This document shows, one piece after another, positions 1 through 5,544 of a stretch of 5,580 nucleotides of DNA. Source of the stretch: Desulfobacterales bacterium (GTDB lineage: Bacteria; Desulfobacterota; Desulfobacteria; Desulfobacterales; UBA5852); contig JAERRP010000357.1 in the NCBI GenBank assembly GCA_016735415.1, forward strand, positions 1 through 5,580. Reading direction: 5' to 3'. The notes under the pieces were generated by a model. The model was not told the origin of the DNA. It worked only from the letters and a program-made list of their open reading frames with translations, and did no database searches. The position numbers and the translations under genes were made by a program. The stretch's first letter is position 1, and the number at the start of each line of letters is the position of its first letter.

Positions 1-2
1 AG

Positions 3-326
3 GCCGATGCGGCCCGAAGCCGCTACGTTTTGCGGGTCGAATTTTCGTCAACTGTGGCCGAAGATGTGCAGCGGCGTTTTCTCCGGCATGTGGATCAGGA
101 GCTGAAATCCGTCAATATCGAATATAAAGCCAAACGCGATTCCATGCGCCTTAAGGCGCCGGTGCTGCATGTCATGAAGGAGGGCTGGTATGAACGCGGC
201 CGCCGTCAGCAGGTGGAAAGCGGCATGCGCGCTTTCCAGGCCAAGACGCAGCTTTTGAGCCCGGACAAGATCGTCACCCAGAAAATCCGGGCCGATATCG
301 CGGCCATTGTCGAGCTCGAGGAATAA
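3..326 (+). CDS. GH3 auxin-responsive promoter family protein, C-terminal fragment
   Basis: Partial gene running in from the left edge; 107 codons are visible, first complete codon at 3, stop TAA at 324-326. The visible part resembles the C-terminal subdomain of bacterial GH3-family proteins, which belong to the ANL adenylating superfamily (plant members conjugate amino acids to acyl acids; the bacterial members' substrates are mostly unknown). Supporting pattern: a helix ending in 'ELKSVNIEYKAKRDSMRL', matching the family's 'L...N..Y..KR.S..L' signature, then a short strand 'PVLHVMKEGWYER' (family: V...G.(F/W)(Y/E)R), then a Gln/Lys-containing 'FQAKTQLLSPD' near the end (family: QFK.P.L). 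The catalytic and ATP-binding parts lie outside the window. The stop is only 6 bases before the kinase start, so the two are probably co-transcribed. Recognition rests on remembered motifs. An internal TTG at 30 is open in this frame but should not be taken as the start, since the reading frame continues to the edge. Confidence 0.72.
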   Translation, partial: ADAARSRYVLRVEFSSTVAEDVQRRFLRHVDQELKSVNIEYKAKRDSMRLKAPVLHVMKEGWYERGRRQQVESGMRAFQAKTQLLSPDKIVTQKIRADIAAIVELEE

Positions 327-332
327 AACGCG

Positions 333-2402
333 ATGGCCTCATCACGGTCAGCCCTCCTTCGAACCGATTCCCTGCGGAGCGCATCCCTCCTGACACCCCG
401 CCAGGCGATCGAATTCTCACGCCGCCGGCTGGCCCTGGCCGCCATCGTCGCCGTGATCGTGGTGGCTGCCGCCGGGTTGTGGTCGCATCACGCCGTCATG
501 GAATCCGTCGAGGACCTGCTCACCGTCAACCTGGCGGCCAACCTCAATGCCAGTACCAATGCCCTCACGATCTGGATCGAAAACGAACTGGCCTTTGTGC
601 GTTCCTGGGCGGAAGAAAAACAGCTGCGCCGGCTGACCGAGGCCGGCCGGCGTTCCGGGGCAAAGGCCACGGATGCCACCCTGCTGAAAGTTCAGAATCT
701 CCTGGCTTCAGTCCTCAAGGAAAGCGAGGTTCAGGGATGGGTGGTGGTTGATGCCGGCGGCCGCATCCTTTTCGCGAGCAGGCACATCCCCTTTCACGGT
801 ATGCAAATTTCGGCCGGGCTGAAGCGGCATCTCGACCCGGCCTTGAGGGGGCAGCTTGTCTTTGTGCCCCCGATTCTGAAAAACGATTTGATCGAAGGGC
901 TCGCGGCCCCTTCGGATGAAACCGTACTCCTGACCGCGGCACCAATTCGGAATACGGGCGGGCAGGTTATCGCCGCGCTGGTTTTTGCGATCCGGCCGGA
1001 TGGCCACTTCACGCGCATTTTGTCGGCCAGTCGCATGGGCGCCGATGGCGACACTTATGCCTTCAACCGCAAGGGTTACCTTATCTCCGACAGCCGGTTC
1101 GAAACGCAGCTCCAGTCGATCGGCCTGGTCCCGGAACAACCCGAGGCCCGGTCGATTCTGCGGGTTTTAATCCGCGATCCCGGCGGTAATCTCACCGCCG
1201 GGTTCAAACCGGCCGGGCCGCCGGACGGCTGGGCCCCGACCCGCATGCTGAAATCCGCTCTGGAGGGCCAATCGGGGATCGACCTGTCCGGCTATCGTGA
1301 TTATCGCGGGGTGACCGTGGTGGGGGCCTGGCGCTGGCTGCCGGACTACGATTTCGGCATCGCCATTGAAGTGCCCCGGAATAAGGTCCAGCGCATCCAG
1401 CGTCCCATTCGCCTGGCCTTCCTGGGGCTCATGGGGCTGGTGGTCGTGCTGGCCGGATTGATTCTCTTTTCCACCTTGATGATGTCGCGTCTGCAGCAGA
1501 GCCTTGATGAGATCAAACAGGTCGGGCACTATACCATCCAGGAAAAGATCGGCGAGGGCGGCATGGGCAAGGTGTTCAAAGCCACCCACGCCCTGTTGAA
1601 ACGTCCTACGGCGATCAAATTTCTCAAGCCCGACGCGCTCACCCCCGACAGCCTTGAGCGTTTCGAAAGAGAAGTTCAGATCACCAGCCGTCTGACCCAT
1701 CCCAATACGATTGAAGTCTATGACTACGGGCGCACCGCCCAAGGGGTTTTTTACTATGCCATGGAGTACCTGCCGGGCATCGGCCTGGACGCCCTGATCG
1801 CCCTTGAAGGCGCCATCCCCCCGGCCCGGTCGATCCATATCCTTCGGCACATCTGCTTCTCCCTGGAGGAAGCCCACGGGATGGGCCTGATTCATCGCGA
1901 TATCAAGCCCCCCAACGTCATGCTGTGCGAACGCGGCGGCCGCTATGATGCCGTCAAGGTGCTCGATTTCGGCCTGGTCAAGGACGTGGAAAACCAGGAT
2001 ACCCGGATGACCGCCATGCACGAGGTGGTCGGAACACCGGCTTATGTGGCCCCGGAAAGACTGACGGATCCCGCGCAGGTCGATCAGCGCGCCGATATTT
2101 ACTCCCTGGGCGCCGTGGGCTTCAACCTGCTGACCGGGGCGGATGTCTTCGAAGGCGCCAATGCGGTCGAGATCTGCTACCATGTCATGAAAACCCCGCC
2201 GCCGCGCGCGTCCGAACGCTCGACCCGGGCCATCCCGCCCGCCCTCGACCAGCTTGTCGACGACTGCCTGGCAAAAGATCCGAACGACCGGCCCGCCGAT
2301 GTGAAACAGATCCTTGCGGTTCTGGATTCAATCGAAGGGCTGCCTCCCTGGCAGCAGGCGGAGGCTCAGAGATGGTGGGCGCAGAACGAGGGCCGGATAT
2401 GA
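333..2402 (+). CDS. Membrane sensor Ser/Thr protein kinase (TM - double Cache-like sensor - TM - Hanks-type kinase)
   Basis: 689 residues. Predicted inner-membrane receptor kinase that phosphorylates Ser/Thr on unknown targets in response to a periplasmic ligand. In order: short cytoplasmic N-terminus (1-32); TM1 (about 33-50); periplasmic sensor (about 51-358); TM2 (about 361-383); juxtamembrane linker; kinase domain (about 400-666); short Trp-rich tail. The sensor resembles a double Cache domain: 'GDTYAFNRKGYLISDSRF' (239-256) and 'VGAWRWLPDYDFGIAIE' (330-346) are typical of its second module. The kinase is complete: Gly-rich loop GEGGMGKV (407-414), AIK lysine K429, alpha-C glutamate probably E447, HRDIKPPN (521-528, catalytic D523), DFG (545-547), GTPAYVAPE (567-575), DIYSLG (588-593), and R653 in NDRP. 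It should therefore be active. The start at 333 is supported by GAGGA at 318-322 (10-base spacing) and close coupling to the upstream stop. Most bacterial kinases of this family have the kinase N-terminal and the sensor C-terminal; this order is reversed. Ligand and substrates are unknown. Confidence 0.93.
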   Translation: MASSRSALLRTDSLRSASLLTPRQAIEFSRRRLALAAIVAVIVVAAAGLWSHHAVMESVEDLLTVNLAANLNASTNALTIWIENELAFVRSWAEEKQLRRLTEAGRRSGAKATDATLLKVQNLLASVLKESEVQGWVVVDAGGRILFASRHIPFHGMQISAGLKRHLDPALRGQLVFVPPILKNDLIEGLAAPSDETVLLTAAPIRNTGGQVIAALVFAIRPDGHFTRILSASRMGADGDTYAFNRKGYLISDSRFETQLQSIGLVPEQPEARSILRVLIRDPGGNLTAGFKPAGPPDGWAPTRMLKSALEGQSGIDLSGYRDYRGVTVVGAWRWLPDYDFGIAIEVPRNKVQRIQRPIRLAFLGLMGLVVVLAGLILFSTLMMSRLQQSLDEIKQVGHYTIQEKIGEGGMGKVFKATHALLKRPTAIKFLKPDALTPDSLERFEREVQITSRLTHPNTIEVYDYGRTAQGVFYYAMEYLPGIGLDALIALEGAIPPARSIHILRHICFSLEEAHGMGLIHRDIKPPNVMLCERGGRYDAVKVLDFGLVKDVENQDTRMTAMHEVVGTPAYVAPERLTDPAQVDQRADIYSLGAVGFNLLTGADVFEGANAVEICYHVMKTPPPRASERSTRAIPPALDQLVDDCLAKDPNDRPADVKQILAVLDSIEGLPPWQQAEAQRWWAQNEGRI

Positions 2403-2454
2403 TTGCAATTTTACGGGGAAAGAAGAAACGGTCGGTATAAAAAGGGAAAAAATT

Positions 2455-2901
2455 ATGAGATACGCGCACACCAATATTGTCGCCCGCGACTGGAAAAAAT
2501 TATCAAATTTTTACATTAATATTTTTGGCTGCGCCGTAAAACCACCCGAAAGAAAACTATCAGGCGATTGGTTAGATCAAGCGACAGGTTTAGCTAAAGC
2601 TGAATTGGAGGGCGTTCATTTATTACTGCCGGGGCATGGGGATAGTGGTCCTACCTTAGAAATATTCTCATATAAGGATACGCATGTGTGCGGGCCATTG
2701 ATGGCAAACTATACCGGTTTTACCCATATTGCCTTCGAAGTCGAAGATGTTGAAAGAACATTAAGCCAGGCGCTAAAAAGGGGTGCCACTAAATTAGGGG
2801 AAATTACCGATAAAATTATTGATGGCATCGGGGTGTTGAAATTCCTTTATTTTAGAGACCCTGAGGGCAATATTGTTGAAATCCAATCCTGGGGGAAATA
2901 A
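2455..2901 (+). CDS. VOC-superfamily (glyoxalase/bleomycin resistance/dioxygenase fold) protein
   Basis: 148 residues, the normal size for a one-chain VOC protein with two beta-alpha-beta-beta-beta modules. Module 1 covers about residues 1-75 ('YAHTNIVARDWKKLSNFY', 'LEIFSY'); module 2 covers about 88-148 ('GFTHIAFEVEDVE', 'YFRDPEGNIVEIQSW'). Four residues stand where VOC metal ligands normally sit: H5, E69, H91 and E142, an H/E/H/E set as in glyoxalase I and methylmalonyl-CoA epimerase, so it is probably a divalent-metal enzyme. The substrate cannot be told. The ATG at 2455 is preceded by AAAGGG (2441-2446) and starts the conserved first strand. The frame stays open upstream into the kinase, but that part has no family similarity. 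The gene is strikingly AT-richer than its neighbours (about 42% G+C, with AAA, ATT and TTA codons common), suggesting recent acquisition. It follows the kinase stop by 52 bases, so it may be read from the same transcript or from its own promoter. Confidence 0.85.
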   Translation: MRYAHTNIVARDWKKLSNFYINIFGCAVKPPERKLSGDWLDQATGLAKAELEGVHLLLPGHGDSGPTLEIFSYKDTHVCGPLMANYTGFTHIAFEVEDVERTLSQALKRGATKLGEITDKIIDGIGVLKFLYFRDPEGNIVEIQSWGK

Positions 2902-2999
2902 GGGCCGCGGCGCTTGTCCTCCTGCTGGTGAAGGCGCAAGGTTTGTCTTTAGCCGAGTATGCTCGTCAAATGGGTGTATCGATTTCAGGCAAAACATTT

Positions 3000-3028
3000 C
3001 CTGCCCGGGTTTGGTTCGCAAGGGCAGG
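3000..3028 (+). repeat. Hairpin upstream of the formimidoyltransferase ribosome binding site
   Basis: Perfect 7-base inverted repeat CCTGCCC (3000-3006) / GGGCAGG (3022-3028) around a 15-base loop. One further pair is possible (T2999 with A3030, bulging C3029). No T-run follows, so it is not a standard intrinsic terminator. It ends 12 bases before the strong Shine-Dalgarno at 3041 and would lie in the 5' leader if transcription starts upstream. It could stabilise or regulate the mRNA, but no regulator is identifiable. Confidence 0.4.
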
Positions 3029-3040
3029 CAGGAGAGATAC

Positions 3041-3048
3041 AGGAGGGT
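3041..3048 (+). promoter_or_regulatory. Strong ribosome binding site fixing the formimidoyltransferase start
   Basis: AGGAGGGT at 3041-3048, with 6 bases between the AGGAGG core and the ATG at 3053. It is the best Shine-Dalgarno in the window. It decides the start against the open but unconserved in-frame extension back to 2873. Confidence 0.85.
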
Positions 3049-3052
3049 CAGC

Positions 3053-4675
3053 ATGAAGAAAATCGTGGAGTGTGTGCCCAATTTTTCCGAAGGCCGGGAC
3101 CCTGACGTCATCGAGGCCATCGCCAGGGCTATTCGCGATACGGACGGCTGTACCCTGCTGGATGTGGATTTCGGGGCATCCACGCACCGCACGGTTTACA
3201 CTTTCGTGGGCGATCCGGAAGCGGTGATCGAGGGTGCCCTGGCCTCGGCCCGCGTGGCCAGGGATCGCATCGACATGCGCCGCCACAAGGGCCAGCACCC
3301 CCGTTTGGGTGCCATGGATGTCTGTCCGTTTATCCCGGTGGCCGGGGTCAGCATGGAAGAATGTGCCGAAATCGCCCGGGAATTCGGGCGCCGCGCGGCC
3401 GAAGAATTGAACGTGCCCTTTTTTTTATACGAGGAAGCCGCGGCGCACGACTACCGCAAAAATCTTCCGGACATTCGCCAGGGCGAATACGAGGGCCTGG
3501 CCGAGAAGCTACAGGACCCGAAGTGGAAACCGGATTTCGGTCCGGCCGTATTCGTGCCCGCCTGGGGCGCCACCGCCACCGGGGCCCGCAGGTTTCTGAT
3601 TGCCTATAACGTGAATATCCTGGGCACGTCCAACCAGGCTCACCGCATTGCCCTGAACCTGCGCGAAGCGGGGCGCGGCGAAGACGAACCCGGACGCCTC
3701 AAGGACGTCAAGGGGATGGGGTGGTACGTGGACGAATACAATCTGGCCCAGGTCACCGTAAACCTGAACAACTACGAGGTTACGCCGATCCATGTGCTGT
3801 TCGAGGCGGTCAAAAAAGATGCGGCCGAGTTGAACGTGGGCGTGGCCGGCTCGGAGATCGTGGGCATCGTGCCGCTGGCCGCTATTCTCATGGCCGCCGA
3901 CGACTACATCCAAAAGGAAAACCTCTTCATCCTCGAAGAAGATCAGAAGATCCGTCTGGTCGTCGATCGCCTGGGCCTCAACTCGGTGGCGCCCTTCAAC
4001 CCTAAAGAGAAGATCATCGAGTACATCGTGGCCGAAGAACCCGAGGAACCCCTGGCGAACCTTTCGGTGCGGGGTTTCATCGAAGAAGTGGCGGCCCGCT
4101 CTTCGGCCCCGGGCGGCGGCTCGGTCTCGGCGGTGCTGGCGGCTCTGGGAACGGGCCTGGGGTCCATGGTGGGCAAGCTGACTTTCGGGGTCCGCAAATT
4201 CGAGGATCTGGACCGGAAGATGCGCGCCGTCATTCCGCCGCTGCATACGCTCACCAGGGCGCTGATCCCCATGATCGATGCGGACACCAACGCCTTTAAA
4301 GACTATATGGAGGGGCTTCGTATGCCCCGGGATACCGAGGCCCGGCGGGCCGCCCGAACCGCCAGGATGCAGGCAGGCTTGAAGACCGCCATCCGGGTGC
4401 CCCTGACAACCATGCAACTTGGTGATCAGGCCTGGGAGGCCATGTGCGAGGTGGCCCGCTACGGCAATATCGCCTCCCGGTCCGATGTACAGGTGGGTGC
4501 GCGCTCCCTGGAAACGGGCATCTGGGGCGCTTACCAGAATGTCCTCATCAATATGGAGGGTATCCGGGATGAGGCCTTCCGAAAAAAAATTCTCACCGAA
4601 GCCGAGGCCATGATGACCCGGGCCGAAGTTAAAAGGGCCGAGGTGCTCGGGCTCCTCGAGGCACGCTCAGAATGA
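3053..4675 (+). CDS. ftcD: Bifunctional glutamate formimidoyltransferase / formimidoyl-THF cyclodeaminase
   Basis: 540 residues, practically the length of the mammalian bifunctional enzyme (541). The N-terminal transferase (about 1-326) moves the formimino group from N-formimino-L-glutamate to tetrahydrofolate. The C-terminal cyclodeaminase (about 336-540) converts 5-formimino-THF to 5,10-methenyl-THF plus ammonia. Both act in the cytoplasm and feed one-carbon metabolism. Visible signatures: the N-terminus 'IVECVPNFSEGRD' (4-16), conserved at the start of this family; 'GQHPRLGAMDVCPFIP' (80-95), whose H82 corresponds to the catalytic His82 of the mammalian enzyme; 'NVNILGTSNQAHRIA' in the second transferase subdomain; an acidic linker (about 328-334); then 'SAPGGGSVSA' (351-360), 'DADTNAF' (409-415) and 'ASRSDVQVGA' (474-483), typical of the cyclodeaminase/FchA family. 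Both halves look intact. The ATG at 3053 has a strong ribosome binding site. No histidine-utilisation gene is adjacent. N-formiminoglycine from purine fermentation is an alternative donor in some anaerobes. The stop overlaps the next gene (ATGA). Confidence 0.95.
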   Translation: MKKIVECVPNFSEGRDPDVIEAIARAIRDTDGCTLLDVDFGASTHRTVYTFVGDPEAVIEGALASARVARDRIDMRRHKGQHPRLGAMDVCPFIPVAGVSMEECAEIAREFGRRAAEELNVPFFLYEEAAAHDYRKNLPDIRQGEYEGLAEKLQDPKWKPDFGPAVFVPAWGATATGARRFLIAYNVNILGTSNQAHRIALNLREAGRGEDEPGRLKDVKGMGWYVDEYNLAQVTVNLNNYEVTPIHVLFEAVKKDAAELNVGVAGSEIVGIVPLAAILMAADDYIQKENLFILEEDQKIRLVVDRLGLNSVAPFNPKEKIIEYIVAEEPEEPLANLSVRGFIEEVAARSSAPGGGSVSAVLAALGTGLGSMVGKLTFGVRKFEDLDRKMRAVIPPLHTLTRALIPMIDADTNAFKDYMEGLRMPRDTEARRAARTARMQAGLKTAIRVPLTTMQLGDQAWEAMCEVARYGNIASRSDVQVGARSLETGIWGAYQNVLINMEGIRDEAFRKKILTEAEAMMTRAEVKRAEVLGLLEARSE

Positions 4676-5340
4676 ACAAAGCCTACTACGCCCGGAAGCT
4701 CAACGCCCATCGCCTCGATCGGGTGTATGCGATTGCCGGGCCCCGGGTGCGGCAATACCTTCAGGCCGAGATCGACCATTTAATCGACGTGATACGGTCG
4801 GGGGACCGGGTGCTGGAACTGGGGTGCGGAACCGGCCGGATACTGGCCTCCCTGGCGCGCACGGCCGGCCGGGGCTGGGGGGTGGATAATGCCGCTGCAA
4901 GCATCATGCTGGCCCGGACGGCGCACTCTGGGCTGCATTGGGCCGTGATGGATGTGGCCAATCTGGGGTTTAAGGCCAGAAGCTTCGATGTGGTGGTCGC
5001 TGTGCAGAATTTCATCAGTGCCAGTAAAGTGCCGCCCGAAGAACTGCTGGGCGAATGCCTGCGGGTGACCCGCCCCGGCGGGCGGATTCTTCTCTCCAGC
5101 TATGCCGAACAGTTCTGGCCCCATCGTCTGGCCTGGTTCCGGGATCAGGCCCGGGAAGGCTTGTTGGGGGCCATCGACGAAGATGCCACCGGAAACGGCG
5201 TGATCGTAGGAAAAGACGGCTTCCGGGCCACGACCTTCAGCCCCGGGGACTTTGCGAATCTGGCAACGGCGGCGGGTGTGGCGGCGCAAGTCTATGAAGT
5301 GGATGGATCCAGTGTGATCTGCCGGATCGATATCGGCTAA
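4672..5340 (+). CDS. Class I SAM-dependent methyltransferase, substrate unknown
   Basis: 222 residues, a normal length for a small stand-alone Rossmann-fold methyltransferase of the UbiE/Methyltransf_11-like group. SAM-binding signs: motif I 'VLELGCGTGR' (47-56); acidic D72 in 'GVDNA' ending the second strand, expected to hold the ribose hydroxyls; D94 in 'VMDVANLGF' near the adenine; 'FDVVVAVQNF' (105-114) as strand 4 with a non-acidic substrate-side motif; and 'RPGGRILLSSY' (134-144) as strand 5. The C-terminal part (about 145-222) is variable and gives no substrate clue. No signal peptide or membrane segment is seen. The start ATG overlaps the formimidoyltransferase stop in an ATGA, with only a weak GAGG (4658-4661) upstream, so translation is probably coupled and the two proteins made together. 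This suggests, without proving, a shared role in one-carbon or amino-acid metabolism. A methyltransferase acting on a small metabolite is most likely; an RNA or protein substrate cannot be excluded. Confidence 0.88.
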   Translation: MNKAYYARKLNAHRLDRVYAIAGPRVRQYLQAEIDHLIDVIRSGDRVLELGCGTGRILASLARTAGRGWGVDNAAASIMLARTAHSGLHWAVMDVANLGFKARSFDVVVAVQNFISASKVPPEELLGECLRVTRPGGRILLSSYAEQFWPHRLAWFRDQAREGLLGAIDEDATGNGVIVGKDGFRATTFSPGDFANLATAAGVAAQVYEVDGSSVICRIDIG

Positions 5341-5359
5341 GGGTTCGGGTCTAAACCCT
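5340..5359 (+). terminator. Weak hairpin at the end of the methyltransferase gene
   Basis: Inverted repeat AGGGTT (5340-5345) / AACCCT (5354-5359) with an 8-base loop, starting on the last base of the methyltransferase stop codon. A T-rich stretch (about 5371-5382) follows, but not directly, so it lacks the T-run of a standard intrinsic terminator. It could be a transcript-end hairpin or be meaningless. Confidence 0.22.
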
Positions 5360-5400
5360 GACATGGCGGCGTTTATTATTTTAGAAGAACCACATTTTTT

Positions 5401-5447
5401 AGCTTCAACCTACGGGAAGCTTTAATTCATGGCCTGATCCGTAGGTT
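5401..5447. repeat. Interleaved inverted repeats with pseudoknot/switch geometry
   Basis: Two inverted repeats interlock. The first is AGCTTC (5401-5406) / GAAGCT (5416-5421). Its entire 9-base loop, AACCTACGG (5407-5415), is the exact reverse complement of CCGTAGGTT (5439-5447). In a flat fold the two stems exclude each other; otherwise they make an H-type pseudoknot, though the zero-length first loop would be strained with all 9 pairs formed. A purine-rich AGGAGAGG (5449-5456) follows immediately, but no ATG, GTG or TTG sits at a suitable distance after it. Function unknown: an RNA switch, a small RNA, or a protein/recombinase site on DNA are all possible. Confidence 0.45.
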
Positions 5448-5489
5448 CAGGAGAGGATCGGGTTAACCACTGAAACAGGCTAAGGGCGC

Positions 5490-5518
5490 GCGCAAAAATA
5501 ACTTCATATTTTAAGCGC
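5490..5518. repeat. Compound inverted repeat (hairpin 1 of a terminal repeat cluster)
   Basis: GCGC (5490-5493) and AAAATA (5495-5500) pair with TATTTT (5507-5512) and GCGC (5515-5518), giving a 4+6 base-pair stem with a small internal loop and a 6-base loop (ACTTCA). The GC-rich base with an AT-rich upper stem, in non-coding DNA, resembles part of a dispersed intergenic repeat. It also lies just before the second hairpin at 5545-5580. Confidence 0.4.
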
Positions 5519-5544
5519 CGATGCATCCCGCCCGGCGGCGTTGT

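Larger units (their letters stand above)
2928..3056 (+). pseudogene. Possible remnant of a small helix-turn-helix / transposase-accessory-like protein
   Basis: The spacer between the VOC gene and the formimidoyltransferase reads open in one frame from about 2880 to a TGA at 3054-3056. From a GTG at 2928 it would give 42 residues beginning MKAQGLSLAEYARQMGVS, then a short Lys/Trp-containing stretch ('KTFPARVWFARAG'). The first part resembles the 'GLS.AEYAR..G(V/L)S..TF..W' helix-turn-helix seen in small accessory proteins of IS66-type elements and in some transposase N-termini. That resemblance is from memory only. There is no convincing ribosome binding site, the product is too short for a full family member, and the frame ends across the formimidoyltransferase start codon. 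It may be a decayed fragment left by a mobile element next to the AT-rich VOC gene, or chance. I do not regard it as a functional gene. Confidence 0.2.

Noticed and set aside
1167..2183. Long open frame on the minus strand (338 codons) opposite the kinase
   Set aside because: It mirrors the complete, motif-rich kinase gene. High GC makes stop codons rare on the opposite strand, and its composition (Gly/His/Asp/Gln-rich, no recognisable motifs) is typical of such antisense readings.
2403..2441. Possible promoter for the VOC gene (TTGCAA at 2403-2408, TATAAA at 2436-2441)
   Set aside because: The spacing is 27 bases, far from the usual 17, and the -10-like box abuts the ribosome binding site, leaving almost no leader. 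AT-richness alone explains these hexamers.
2314..2454. Upstream in-frame extension of the VOC gene into the kinase
   Set aside because: It overlaps the kinase's end and is unrelated to the VOC fold. The conserved first strand begins at the ATG at 2455, which has a plausible ribosome binding site.
2873..3052. Upstream in-frame extension of the formimidoyltransferase
   Set aside because: The family's N-terminal motif begins directly after the ATG at 3053, which has a near-perfect Shine-Dalgarno. The extension is not like the family and overlaps the VOC gene.
3509..4417. Long open frame on the minus strand (302 codons) opposite ftcD
   Set aside because: Same reason: antisense of a well-conserved enzyme, His/Gly/Arg-rich with no family resemblance.
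4780..5364. Minus-strand open frame (194 codons) opposite the methyltransferase
   Set aside because: Antisense shadow of a gene with clear SAM-binding motifs; no recognisable domain of its own.
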